DNA of 64,000 nt. Source: Gautieria morchelliformis (taxonomy: Eukaryota > Basidiomycota > Agaricomycetes > Gomphales > Gomphaceae). The translations under genes were made by a program, and so were the position numbers. The notes under the pieces were generated by a model. That model did no database searches. It saw nothing but the letters and a program-made list of their open reading frames with translations, and had not been told where the DNA came from. Location: NCBI GenBank assembly GCA_015179125.1, contig WHVA01000028.1, positions 396,651 to 460,650 on the forward strand, in the 5' to 3' direction. Positions 51,272 to 62,465 of the stretch are shown piece by piece. Every line of letters begins with the position of its first letter. Within the stretch, counting starts at the first letter, position 1.

Positions 51272-51736
51272 TGTGAGGGCAACACTAATGACGAAGCCAC
51301 AACCAAAGATACTCAAGGAGATAAGAGCCGATACTAGGACAATGACCAACTGTGTAGTGGGTATCCTCAGTTTATAACTCTACCAATGATAGATACATGG
51401 GGACTTGCCTGTGTAGTGGGTATCCTCAGAGATCAAGCTGAGGAAACACCACCACACAGGCTACAGTCTTATAGCGCTGGCAAGGCTTACATAATAGGGG
51501 AGACGGAAACTTGTAGAAGGTTACGGAAGGTGACGGAAAGTGATGGAAGGTCACGGAATGTGATGGAATGTGACATGTGATGGAATGTGACAGAGTGTGA
51601 CAGAAGGTGACGGAAAGTTATGGAAACTGACGGAAGGTTATGGAAACTGACGGAAGGTGACGGAAACTCATGGAAGGAAATAGAAACTTGTGGAAGGAAA
51701 TAGAAACTTGTGGAAGGAAATGCGTGAACCCTGACA
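51272..51736 (-). repeat. GypD 5' LTR
   Basis: 465 bp against 399 bp for the 3' LTR; most of the difference is in the U3 tandem units (51495-51725). TATA box GCTATAAGAC on the minus strand near 51470, about 32 nt before the self-primer candidate. Identical 21-nt repeats at 51409-51429 and 51350-51370. Confidence 0.88.
51350..51439 (-). promoter_or_regulatory. GypD self-primer candidate and paired 21-nt leader repeats
   Basis: In sense order: AGCTTGATCT; a 21-nt unit (CTGAGGATAC then CCACTACACAG); a 38-nt spacer opening GCAAGT; the identical 21-nt unit. CAG/GCAAGT is the consensus donor of GC-AG introns, and the second unit ends CAG, giving a possible 59-nt intron. The unit shares CT..GGAT..CC..T...CAG with GypA. 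Confidence 0.55.
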
Positions 51737-52795
51737 GCCCTTGCCCAAATCAAATGACCATAATTTTAGATTAAGATGTTAGATTGTGCCTTTAGCAAAC
51801 AATTTCTATTGCTCAGCGGTTGGGACCGCTATATCTGTCCCTCTCCTGTGTGCTGACTAAGCCTCCTGAGGCGTGTCCGGCACTGATGGATGAAGGTCAC
51901 GTGACCGTGTCGACAAGAGAATGGTCTCGATCTAAGGAATAACTAAGTCAAAAGGCTTCGCTTTTGAAGTAGTCTAGAGTAAGCAATAACAGTGAACTCT
52001 CAATGAAGAATTGGAGTAAACTCTCAAGATCTAAGTTCTGTAGCTATCAAACAAGACTGCAGTGACTTCAAGGGGTGAAACAGTTGATTCTGGATGATTG
52101 ATTCATACATTCGTAGTAGCTACTTATACTATACTAATGGTAACTACTAGTGTTCGAGATAGTGAGCTAATGGGTCGAAAAACTACTTGTAACTAGAGGG
52201 GTGACTAATTATAGTCATAAAGTCATGGGAGTGATGGGGATAGTATCAGGGTTGTTAAGCTTTGGAATAGAGTCTTGTACCTATTATACAAAGCCCCTGT
52301 CTACATGGTGTCAAGATAGTAGTCAGCTGGTCGTGTCATGGAGCTCAATAGAAAATAGAAATCAAATCCCGCCGCTGTCTCTGTGCCTCTTCTGTGGGGC
52401 AGCTTATTGAACACACATATTAGGAATGACATTCTGAAGTCATTTTACGACGTCCGGTGCTCCTGCGCAGTCTACACTCCTCTGCGGCGTTTGGTGCCCG
52501 CACCTCCTCGGTGCCTGTGGCCTGGCACCTGTCGACATCATGGCCAATGCCATCAGTCAATAGGCACGCTATCTCTGATCGGCCGCACGTGGTCGATGCC
52601 CGTATCCCTGTATCTTATCTGATCTGCAGATAAGATAGCTGTTCGTGATGTCACGTGTCTGTCATCTGTGTCGATGTCCGTCGTAAGTGTTGTTCCTATC
52701 TTTTTAGTTGTTTTTCTTTCTTTCTTTTATTAGTCTCTTTGTATACATAGATGACTTAAAATAGAATAGTTGCAATATCATAACACATAATTACC
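51737..52795. other. Unannotated spacer between GypD and GypC2
   Basis: No credible ORF. Probably part of an LTR or other repeat interrupted by GypD, but I could not find its ends. It contains a hairpin at 52611-52637 (11-bp stem TATCTTATCTG/CAGATAAGATA, 5-nt loop) and a T-rich tract near 52700-52740. Confidence 0.4.
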
Positions 52796-52796
52796 T

Positions 52797-53822
52797 GATG
52801 GTAGTCATCGACTGACTAACATCGCACGTCCACCTCATCCCAACAATGACGAGCCTGTCAGCCAAGGGAGTAGCCTGGCTGTTTCTGAAAGAAGTCGTCC
52901 AACTCCACGGAGTCCCAGACTCCATCGTCTCAGATAGAGACTCAAAGTTCATGTCTATTTTCTGGGGTGAACTACAGCAGCTCATGGGGACTAAGCTCCT
53001 CATGTCGACTGCCTTCCATCCCCAAATGGATGGAGCAACCGAGCGCGCAAACCACTCGATCGGACAGATATTGCGTGCGGTAGTCAGAAGGATTGGGCAC
53101 TGAAATGCCCAATAGTTGAGGTTGCCCTCCACAGCAACGTCAGCGCAGCCATAGGGTTCGCACCCTTTGAGCTGAACCACGGCTATGTGCCACGGATAGA
53201 CTTGCCCATAGCTACGGACACCCCGTTCAAAGGGGTAGCCTGGTTCGCACATCAGGCCAGGTGGAACCTGATGGCGGCGCACAATGCAATCATCAAGCAT
53301 TGAGTGACGCAAACGTTTCATGCGAACAAGAAACGTATGGCGAGCGACAGGTATGCGGCCAATGACCACCTATACCTGTCGACCCAAAACCTGACTCTGC
53401 CGAAAGGAAGAGCCAGAAAACCCGTGCCACGGTACATCGGACCATACCGCATCGTCGAGGCACATAATGATGCCTCGACGGTGACCCTTGAACTCCCTGA
53501 TGAGCTGAAAGGCCATCGTATATCACCGGTCTTCCATTCAAGCCTCGTATAACGATATGAGGCTAACAATGACGAACTGTTCCCTCGTCGTGAGGCCAAG
53601 TCATTCTATGACTTTGGAGCAAATGATGACGAAGAGTGGCTCGTCGACGAGATTATCACACATCGATGGATAAACTGGACGGACCTGGAGTTCCAGGTCC
53701 ACTGGACCCTAGGTGATGTAACATGGGAGCCCATGTCGTCATGCAAGGATCTTGAAGCTCTAGATAACTATCTAGAGCTCTGGGGGGTAGGCAAGCCACG
53801 CAACCTCCCCAAGCACCACTAG
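52797..53822 (+). pseudogene. pol: GypC2 pol, integrase core to chromodomain
   Basis: LMVVID-*-LTSHVHLIP opens the core with a TGA where CGA (Arg) is expected. Then come VSDRDSKFMSIFWGELQQL, AFHPQMDGATERANHSI (D...E), a stop at 53103 and frame changes, the C-terminal region from 53304 (HLYLSTQNLTLPKGRARK, PRYIGPYRIVEAHND, GHRISPVFHSSLV), and a chromodomain-like segment (EEWLVDEIITHRWINWTDL, FQVHWTLGDVTWEPMSSCKD) ending at TAG 53820-53822. Confidence 0.85.
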
Positions 53823-53944
53823 ACACGTCAATCACGTGCACACCATGTGACGCGCCGGCCTCGGCGTGGTTAAATTTTCACCTCAGATCTTTCCGAGGTG
53901 CATTGCTTCTTGGAAGCTACCACCACCATCATCTGCTAACGAAG

Positions 53945-56460
53945 ATGATACCATCCAAGGATGGAATGGACGTTGATCTGTCAACGTCTGAGCCATGCTC
54001 AACAGCCCTGAGACAAGGGGCCGCCAACATCCTACAAGCTCCAGTGGATCAGGAACACTGGATGATCGTAGGATGGGAAGATGCACTGCCAATCATCCAC
54101 CCGGACGACTGCGACACCTGCGTGGCTTACGCCATGCACTTACAGGCCACGACGGGCACCTGCAAGGTGAAGCTGAAGGATGAAGACATCGGCGATGCCG
54201 TCGACGCAGCCTGGGGATGGCTCCCAAGGGGCATCGCACGTGATGCGCGAGTGGAACCCCTGCAGGACGTCCATGACCTCAAAGAAGAGGTCAAGGACTT
54301 AAAACGCGCGATCAAAGACGGCGACCATGCGCTCGAAGTCGAGCATGCCAAAGTAAAAGAGCTCGAGGAGCAGCTGAAGGCGCTCCAGCTCACACATGCA
54401 GCCTCAAAAAGGCCGCGCCATGACCCGGCCACATGTTGGGTGCATATGTGCACCAGGCTCCAAACCTAACATTTCTGTTGTTATTTCTTTCGATTTTGAC
54501 CTGAAACTATGCTGACATTCATTCTATTCCTTTCACAATTTTCTTTGATTTTTTCGAGGCTGTATTACTACTCCTTTTCATGTTCTGTCCAACCGACCCT
54601 TTGTAGGTGGTGTAGGTGGTTGTGGACAAGTTTCCTTTTTGAGCTGCAGCTGTTCACTAACGTGTTATGTTCTATGGGCGCTTAGCACGGCACACCAGTG
54701 CCTCAAGGGCGCTTAAGTGCCGGAACTTCGTATATGCGAGTGAAACAAGCCCATGCGCAGCCTCCCCTCCTCAGTGTTGACTATCACTGAGGAGGTGAGT
54801 TTAATAGTGTACTTTCATAGTATGAAACTGAAAAAACATGTAGAACATTAAATAGGTAGCATTCCTTTATATTACTCAGTGTTGACTATCACTGAGGAGA
54901 ACATTAAATAGTTTATTAATCTCCTGTAAGTCCCATCGTTCATATCTGGCATATAACTTCCTACTTGCCCAAACTGAGTTACTACACCCACAGACCCAGT
55001 GGCTGGCCCTTCATCACCTCACGTGACGGCACCCTTGCCAGCACGCGCAGCCTCGGGACTGGATTCCCGAATATCGGCTCCCACCCCAACATCAACAGAG
55101 GGGTGAAGCCCGCCATCCGACATCCCAGACGGATGGGAGTCCGACTCCTCCATCTGGAAGACATACGACGTGGACAGAGCTCAGCATATGGCTGAGCAGC
55201 CTAAAAAGAAGTGCAAGAAATTGCGTGGCACCCCCAACACGTACAATGGCCTAGCCATTGCGAGGGAAAGTGCGATCAGCGCATACCTGGCGGCGTCACC
55301 GTCGCACACCATCAACGACCCTGCCCTACAATGGCAGGTAGCATTGGTCGAGGCCCAGTACATCGGGCCTCACATGGACCTACCGCCACCGGCGGGGACA
55401 GTTCACCCTCCCTACCCGGGGAGGGAGTGATCATACCACTCGGAGACCCGCTAATCTCCAAGATGGGCTTCCTACCACGACCAGTAGGAAAGGCACTGCA
55501 GCGGCGTACTCAATGGTACGACATCTGCCCGCTCGATGACACACACTTCATCGAGCTCCAACTGCGTACAAAGGACATGCCGCAGTACCTGTGCACACGT
55601 GACATGATCGCGCGCCGTGTTCAAGCACATCAAGCACGAGCAGCGCGCTCACAATCCCAAATGGGATTGTTTCATGATAGCGAGCGGTACCCCGCTCGAC
55701 ATCGCGGCTATCCTGAAGGGTTGGATACACAACCCTGAAGGGATCCCTCCCACCATCTGCGACAACGTGGATGGAACCCTCAACCTCGCAGACATGGATG
55801 TCTGGATGTGGTTGAAGGCCCTCACGCCCTGAGTCAAGGGGGTTGCTTCACCTCTCAAGTCGAGGCTCTTTGACTTGTTCGGCTCAACCGACCAATGGTC
55901 GAGCTTCGTCGATTCCAGGGAATGCCTGACACCACAGAGCACCAGCCTGCGGCTGTCCATCACGGGTCCATATCCCATGAGAGGCTGGGCTAGCCCAGAC
56001 ATCCCGCTCACCGAGATCACATGATGGCTGGCCCGCTATGCCGGCGTCACTCACAAATGAGTGGCTCGCATTGAACATTATGTTCAACACAGTCTCACTG
56101 GCGCGGCATTCAGTGCCGCCACCCAGGAGGGTCAACAAAAGATCCTCAAGACCAGCCATGTGAGTGCCGTGGTGCCACTACTGCTCACTCACGCTCAGCT
56201 CGACCAAGAGCTTGCGAGCATTCGGCCTCCCCCACAGGCCGATGACCCAGCCATCGAGGCCATACTCCGCGAGGACACCAGCCTCGCCAACCAAGCAGAA
56301 GCCCCCGCCAGTGGTGAGGTAGACCCACCGCACCCAACCACCCCCGCAGACGTGGAGGTGCCCCGGCAGAGTCGCGTGCTCCGCCGGCCCCTTACAATGA
56401 CAACGTCATCGTATTGGAATCACTAGAGGACGCTATCATGGATGACCTCTATGACTCTTG
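53945..56460 (+). pseudogene. GypC2 ORF3, split by LTR-U
   Basis: This copy shows the start: ATG 53945 (MIPSKDGMDVDLSTSEPCST), 123 nt after the pol stop, so ORF3 is a separate gene and not a pol extension. The same N-terminal part and coiled coil run to 54433, LTR-U follows, and the rest resumes at 54988 (TDGWESDSSIWKTYD-like, QPKKKCKKLRGT, LKGWIHNPEGIPPTI, MDVWMWLKALTP). It has several stops, including TGA codons after ALTP and PLTEIT where Arg stands in GypC1 or GypC3, and frame changes near 55430 and 55610. The conserved C-terminal part is recognisable over its whole length. Confidence 0.82.
54434..54987 (+). repeat. Solo LTR, family U, probable target duplication ccaca
   Basis: About 554 bp, starting TGTTGGGTGCATATGTGCACC (close to the CopA LTR sense start TGTTGGGTGCATTTATGC). 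Flanked by ccaca (54429-54433 and 54988-54992); the empty site is visible in GypC1. The 3' end, TACTACAC, is not a clean CA, so the boundary may be off by a base or two. It holds two copies of a CTCAGTGTTGACTATCACTGAG hairpin motif, like the CopA hairpin pair. Confidence 0.75.
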
Positions 56461-56493
56461 AAGTTATCTATAGTTGTCTATAGAGGGAGAGGG

Positions 56494-56694
56494 TGTAAAT
56501 AACCTGTCTATGTACACTAGTTATTACATAATCCCAGTGGGCCCCTTAGGGACCCACTGTATAGTTCATGCGTGGGAACCGGCCAGCGGTTCCCATCGCA
56601 TCTTATCTTACACTGTGACTACGTAGCATTCAGAATACCACACCTTGGTCAAGTTCTGCTGTGCCCTTGTGACAATAAGATCGACATCTTTACA
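56494..56694 (+). repeat. GypC2 3' LTR
   Basis: 201 bp, TGTAAATAACCTG...CATCTTTACA, preceded by the polypurine tract AGAGGGAGAGGG. Diverged from the GypC1 LTRs by substitutions and small deletions. Confidence 0.9.
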
Positions 56695-57180
56695 CAGAAG
56701 CAGAAAATGCACATGCTGTTCAAATCAATGACAGCACAGAATCAGAAAGTCAAGCTCACATTGAGGTATACAACTCTGGTTGCACAAGATATATCACCCC
56801 ATACCAGGAGGCAGTGATGGACTTTACATCTATAAGTCCAAAATCATTCCAAGCTGTGAATTGACAGAGTTTCAATGCTGTTGGAATGGGGGAGATGGTA
56901 ATTGATGTACCAATTGGAGTCATGACATCTCGGCTGAAGCTGAATGAGGTGTTATATTCACCCAATGTTGGCTATACCCTCATGTCAATTGCACAACTCA
57001 TTGATGCTGGCTTCACTCTGACATTTGCAAACGGCTAATGCACAATACAAGAGCGAAATGGACAGAAGGTTGGCATAATTGAGAAATATGGACGTGGCCT
57101 CTATCATGTTACACATGACTCAGAGGTAGCAAATGCTGCTGCAGAAACACTTAGCTTGGACCAGTTCTATAAATGCATGG
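56695..57180 (+). pseudogene. Copia-type pol relic (protease to pre-integrase)
   Basis: Frames encode VYNSGCTRYITPYQEAVMDF, the protease box of copia elements with Asn in place of the catalytic Asp. Then come FNAVGMGEMVIDVPIGVMTS, LNEVLYSPNVGYTLMSIAQL, FTLTFANG and KVGIIEKYGRGLYHVTH. At least two in-frame stops. It differs from CopA at this domain, so it is another copia family. GypC2 had inserted into or beside it. Confidence 0.7.
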
Positions 57181-58177
57181 GATGTTGTTGGATTCTAGAA
57201 GGACATTTCCTAGGGTACATCATCATCAATGGATTATCCACCTAGGGGCACATAGCATCATCATTGACATCATTGGTGATGTTGCACTCCTAATCCAATG
57301 TTCCATAGGGTTTTACCCCTGTTCACCACTGTATAATTAGCTAGGACTTTAGCTACAACAAATCATTGGTTTCAGCCCATTCACTCACATTGTTGAGTCC
57401 GGTTGAGTGAGTTAACAGTGTCCTCACTATCAGTCTCAAGTTTTTTTCCTATATTCCCTGCGCTCGAGTTAATGCGCATGCTCCTCCGAGTCCTTCCCAT
57501 CTTGGCAAGGCAATGAAATAACGAAATAACATGGGACACATTGCCCCTGAGATGCAAGGAAACTTGTTACCAATGGTCTGGTAACAGGAGTGAAGCTGGA
57601 AGTCTTACCATCCGGAAACCCTTTTTCTGCGAGTCCTGCATATATGCTAAGGCAACCCACAAGCCTGTCCCGAAGGTCAGGGAAGGCAGTCGATGATCTG
57701 AAGCCTGCATCTATAATGATGCAACATGGTCTGATACTCTCACTGTCCCAAACACCCAAAACTACGGCAGAGTGGGGAAACCTAGGCAGATGCTCTACAC
57801 TGAAGTGGCCAACTGACAAAGGGGGATCCAAAGTAAGATAGAGAACTATATATGACAGAGTTGTAAGTTGATTCAAATATAGTAGGTGATCGTGGCCTTA
57901 AAATCGAGGCCAAGTGTGATGAGAGTGAAAGAAGCTCGTGGTTGACTTAAGATAGAGGATGCCCTAATAGGGCACCCTTATGTAATCTCTAACCCTAACC
58001 CTAAAAGTGGCCAAACCTGAAGTTGAGTTAAAAAAAAAAACTACTCATTAGATTTCACATCAAGGATGCCTCCCCACCCATAGTCTATGTATTGTAATGT
58101 ATTAAGTACCAAAGTGCTATGCATAGGCAGCCTTTGCTTTCTCAGCCATCCAAGGGGGTAAAGTCCGGTGTCCATGA
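57181..58177. other. Unannotated spacer
   Basis: No credible ORF. On the minus strand near 57818-57838 there is ACTTTGGATCCCCCTTTGTCAGTTGG-like sequence (split here as ACTTTGGATCC and CCCTTTGTCAG), resembling the second 21-nt leader repeat of GypA, so a decayed LTR is likely. A short CTAACCCTAACCC run at about 57993-58005 is too short to be telomeric. Confidence 0.4.
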
Positions 58178-58614
58178 TGTTGGGTGCATTTATGCTCCTG
58201 CACCAAAATCAAGCATAATATATTCAATTTACTGTATGGGGTTTCAATTTCTTCTCACATTGTTCTTGTACCATGCATCCATTTCTCTGATTATTTTCGA
58301 AATTTTCCAGTCACTCCCTACCTCTCCATTCCACTTTGTTATTTCTACTTTCATAGGCGGCTGCACCCAGCGGAGTCTGAAATGACTTCGACACGCGAGC
58401 TCTTGGGCGCTAAAGGGCCGGGTAGTAGTACATGCACAGTGAGACAGATTTCCCCCTCTCTCAGTGACAACTAAATTCACTGAGAGAGGCAAGTAAATTA
58501 GTCTAGTGTTCCTTCGATTTATTGACCTAGAAATCCTCTGTAGTGAATCAATTTCTAGTCTATTCTTTTGAGCAACAAGTCCATACCTACTGCCTATAAT
58601 TCCTGTCTACTACA
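58178..58614 (+). repeat. CopA2 5' LTR
   Basis: 437 bp, TGTTGGGTGCATTTATG...TCTACTACA. About 60 bp shorter than CopA1 because one of the two hairpin-motif copies and the sequence between are missing; one strong hairpin remains near 58455-58490. Confidence 0.9.
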
Positions 58615-58627
58615 GGGTTATGGGCCC
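58615..58627 (+). promoter_or_regulatory. CopA2 primer-binding site containing the start codon
   Basis: GGGTTATGGGCCC, identical to CopA1 and again directly after the LTR; the ATG is 58620-58622. Preservation in a decayed copy supports the dual use of these bases. Confidence 0.78.
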
Positions 58628-61600
58628 CGGAGACACTTCTGAGAAGCTATTGGGTGTTGAGAAGCTTGCTACTGATGGAAGTAATTGGCCATTGTGGCGA
58701 GCCACTCTCATCAGCTATTTCGAGTCCAAAAATCTACTCAAGCATGTAGAAGGGAGAGTCACTCGACCTCCTGATCCTCCAGTCATGCCCCAGGCCATAT
58801 CCTTACAGAAGCTGAGGAAACTCAGATGGACAAGGCTGAGGAGAAGCTGGAGAGATATCTTGCTAGAGAAGGACAAGCCAAGACCCAAATCATCGTCTCA
58901 GTGTCAGAGTCATTAGCCCTAATGCTACAGAAGCAAAAGACAGCAAAAGAGACTTGGGATGCACTGGTCAATGAAATGACCAAAAAGCCCAAGATGGTCC
59001 TCACTGGCCTGCAGAGACAACTCCGCAGTATGAGATGTCCTGAAGATGGAGACTTGAGAGATCATTTGGACAAGGCCCAAGACCTATATGCTCGTCTTAA
59101 TGAGATGGGAGCTAGAGTTTCTGAAGAAGAATTCATGGACATTATCCTTGCGTCACTTCCACCATCCTATGAGGCAGTCATGAACACCCTTACCACTTTG
59201 CTTGAAGAATGCGGGATGCCATTAGTCCCTGATAATATTATTAGGGTACTAAAGGCTCAGTATGACAGGAAGAAAACACTCCCGCAAGAAGAGCAGGTGT
59301 TTATTGGTTCATCTACTAAGAAGGACCAAAGGGGCAGAAGGCGCATATATGCACCAACTGCAAAAAGCCTGGACATTCCATTGAAAATTGCTAGGCTAAG
59401 GAGGTGGTAAAGAAGGTCAAGGACCACGTCAGAAGAAAAAGCCAAAGGCAAGAAGAAGAAGAAGGGTAAAGCAAAAGCGAATGTTGCCGAAGAAGAGTCC
59501 TCTTCTGAGGAAAGTGATGATGGGCACTTGCCTTCACCAATTTCGACGAGTGCTCTAATTTCAATCTGAGCACATCCTCAGGAGTTATAGTCATACTCGA
59601 TACCGGAACGACATCGCATATGACTCCTCACAAAAATTTATTGAGGAACTACTGTCAATTCTCACAGCCGAGGACTATCGAGCAGCCAACAAAGGCACTT
59701 TGATGCCTTCGGTTCAGGACTGCTTGTATTATCCAACAAGGTTGGAGATAAAACAGTAGAAGTCACATTGCAAGATACATACTATGCACCAAAAATTGCT
59801 GCTACCCTCGTCTCGATCGGTCGGTGCGATGATGCTGGCTACAATATTCGGCTCGGTGGCGAGAAATGCACATATCTAACACTGCTGGAAAGGTATTGAT
59901 GCAAGCACCAAGGTCAATGGCTTATATCGACTAGACCTCCAGTCACCAAGTGCTCAAGCCCATATGTGTTTGTCTGCCATGGAAATTCATCAAAAATGGG
60001 GCACATCTCACAAAGTCCCTACAACATCTATTAAATCTGGCATGATATTGGGCATTGAACTGAGCTCCACAGGCGATAAATTGTCTGTGATGCATGTATT
60101 CAGGCCAAGATTGCACGCAAACCTCTTCCTCGAGAACCCAGAGACCGAACATCAAAATTCGGTGACAGAATTTATTCTGATGTCTGGGGACCTGCAAGAC
60201 ACCTCACGATCGATAAAAAGTCATATTATGTCTCCTTTATCGATGACTACTCAAGAGAATCGGTGATCTATCTCATGGCAAACAAATCAGAAGCATTCTC
60301 AAAGTACAAGCTCTACAACTTTAATGCTTCGACAGAGAAATGTGCACATCAAGGCACTTGTTTCTGATCGAGGGGGTGAGTATACGAGCTCTGAATTCGA
60401 ACAGCATCTAGCCAAACAAGGCACGAAGCATCAGTTGACGGTACACGACACACCAGAGTCTAATGGTGTTGCCGAACGTTGAACCGAACTCTCACTGAGA
60501 GAACTCGTGCCATGCTGTTAGAATCAGGCCTTCCTAAGATATTATGGGGCTATGCGATACAGCATGCCAATTATCTAGGAACAGGACGCATACAAGAGCT
60601 CTACCGGATAAAACCCCTACGAGATGATTCACCATGAGAAACCGAATCTCAAAGCGTTCACGCGTGGGGAACTGAATCTATGTTAAAGTCACTCAGGGAG
60701 ATAAATTGGCAGCTCGTGCCAAGAGAGCTCGGTGGATAGGAATTTCTGCGCAGAGTCATGGTCATTATATTTATTGGCCTGACTCGCACAAAGTTTCTGT
60801 CAAACAGAACATTGTATTTGATTCAAAGATGAAGAAGGGAAAGGTCCCAATCATTTCTATTGAGGAATCCAAGCTACCTACGTCTAGAGAAGAGAAGAAG
60901 GCCATTCCGGCATCAGTCCCAGTGCCCGGTCGCTTAGTCAGCAAAGAGGCAAAGATCGAAGAAATTGATGAAAGTGCACCAGAGGAATATCTTGAAGAGC
61001 TGCAACCTATTCAGGGAGTTGATGACAGACCTAGAGAAGCTGAACCGATAAGGAGAAGCGAAAGGATCCGTCAACAACAAGTGCAGCTGGCCCCAATAGG
61101 TCCCGTAACAAGATCTCAAACTCAGAGACAAGCTGGCGCACATATGACTACGCTAGCTTACGAGGACGTTGAGGACCATAAAGAAGATTTATTCGACCAA
61201 GAATTATCCTCCGAGATTGATGGCATCAGTAGCTATGAGTTTGCCATCAGTGCGTTTCCAACCAACGGTCAAAACAATGACAAGGCGCCGGATTTGAGTC
61301 AAATTGAACCTAGCAATGCAGACGAAGCTCTGAATAATCCTATGTGGAAGAAATCAATGGACAAGAGTATCAGGCCCTAATCGACAAGGGAGTGTGGGAA
61401 CGAGCCAAACCACCTCCTGGAGCCAATATTGTCGGTAACAAATGGGTCTACCTTTGGAAGTGTAATCCAGAAGGGAAACCAATGATGCCTAAATCGAGAA
61501 TGGTCGCCCAAGGCTTCACACAGAAGTTTGGAGTCGACTATGATGAGACATACTCACCTGTTGCTAGGTTATCCTCCCTACTGATCATATGCGCCATTGC

Positions 61601-62214
61601 TGCTAGGAATGACTGGCCTATTCATCAAATGGACGTGGACTATGCATACCTCAATGCTACGTTGCCTGAACCTATTTACATGAAGCAGCCGTATGGATAT
61701 GAGTCCGAAGACAAGGACGAAGTGCTACTTTTGAAGAAAGCACTCTATGGCCTCAAACAATCTGGAAGGGAATGGTACAAACATCTAAGTAGTGAATTCC
61801 ACAAGTTAGGATTCACTACGTCAGCCACAGATGGGGCTGTATTTTATAGACGTGGCGGAAAGGGGCATGTGATCATTGCAACAGCTGTGGACGACCTTAC
61901 CATCACAGCTGAGAATCAGTCAGTCCTGGACAAAGTCAAACAGGATCTTGCTCAGGTCTTCAGTATGAAAGATCTAGGCGAGATTCATTGGCTATTGAAC
62001 CTTAAAATCCAAAGAGACTGGCAGAAGAAAACCATTGCAATTTCACAACCCGCATACATCGAGAAGATCATCAAAAAATTCAATCTCGAAGATGCAAAGA
62101 CTTATGCTAGGCCTCTTGATCCAGCCATTAAATTATCTATAGACCAATGTCCTTCTACAGAGAGAGGCAAGAAAGCCATGTCGAAGTTTCCATACAGGCA
62201 AGCCATAGGATCAC
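58620..62214 (+). pseudogene. gag-pol: CopA2 Gag-Pol, broken by indels
   Basis: Gag is intact to about 58790, where a 1-nt loss (PPVMPQAIS against PPVMPPGHI) shifts the frame; it continues from 58826 in another frame to 59410. Protease, pre-integrase and integrase (59580-60700) are recognisable only in pieces (ILDTGTTSHMT, LSAMEIHQK, SDRGGEYTSSEFEQHL). The linker is open at 60706-61380. RT at 61344-62214 keeps KALYGLKQSGREWYK and AVDDLTI and ends RQAIGS at GypC3. RNase H lies beyond the insertion. Confidence 0.88.
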
Positions 62215-62429
62215 TGTAAGGGATGTCGATCTTAAGACCTTGTATCACAAGGGCACAACAGAACTTGACCAATGTGTGGTATTCTGAATGCTACATAGTG
62301 ACAGGTAAGAGTAAGATGCGATGGGGACCGCCGGTCGGTTCCCACGCATAAACTATACAGTGGGTCCCTAAGGGGCCCACTGGGATTATGTAATAACTAA
62401 TGTACATGTAGATACACAGGTTATTTACA
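62215..62429 (-). repeat. GypC3 3' LTR
   Basis: 215 bp, sense TGTAAATAACCTG...CATCCCTTACA. Nearly the same as the GypC1 LTRs, with a few changes at its end. Polypurine tract at 62430-62441. Confidence 0.9.
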
Positions 62430-62465
62430 CCCTCCCCCTCTATAGATAACTATAGGGGTGAATTA

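Larger units (their letters stand above)
45205..51736 (-). mobile_element. GypD: chromodomain Ty3/gypsy element
   Basis: Minus strand: 5' LTR (51272-51736), PBS, gag, pol with chromodomain, an extra 194-codon ORF, a polypurine tract and the 3' LTR (45205-45603). Related to GypA in pol (SPMASPVFFVKKKDGSLR, FINFYRRF). No matching target duplication was found (tgctc left, gccct right), and the LTRs differ in length and sequence, so it is old or recombined. Confidence 0.9.
52796..56694 (+). mobile_element. GypC2: 3' half of a GypC element
   Basis: Starts abruptly in the integrase core and carries integrase, chromodomain, ORF3 (split by LTR-U) and a 201-bp 3' LTR. It supplies the integrase and chromodomain deleted from GypC1, so the family order is gag, PR, RT, RH, IN, chromodomain, ORF3. 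It is the most decayed GypC copy. Confidence 0.87.
58178..62214 (+). mobile_element. CopA2: decayed CopA copy, truncated by GypC3
   Basis: 5' LTR (58178-58614), PBS with start codon, then Gag-Pol to the RT/RNase H connection, where GypC3 has inserted (atcac at 62210-62214 on its left). The 3' end is outside the window. Clearly similar to CopA1 but with many small indels. Confidence 0.92.

Noticed and set aside
57990-58008. CTAACCCTAACCC run, possible telomere repeat
   Set aside because: Only two units, inside repeat-rich sequence with copia elements on both sides; too short for a telomere or clear interstitial array.
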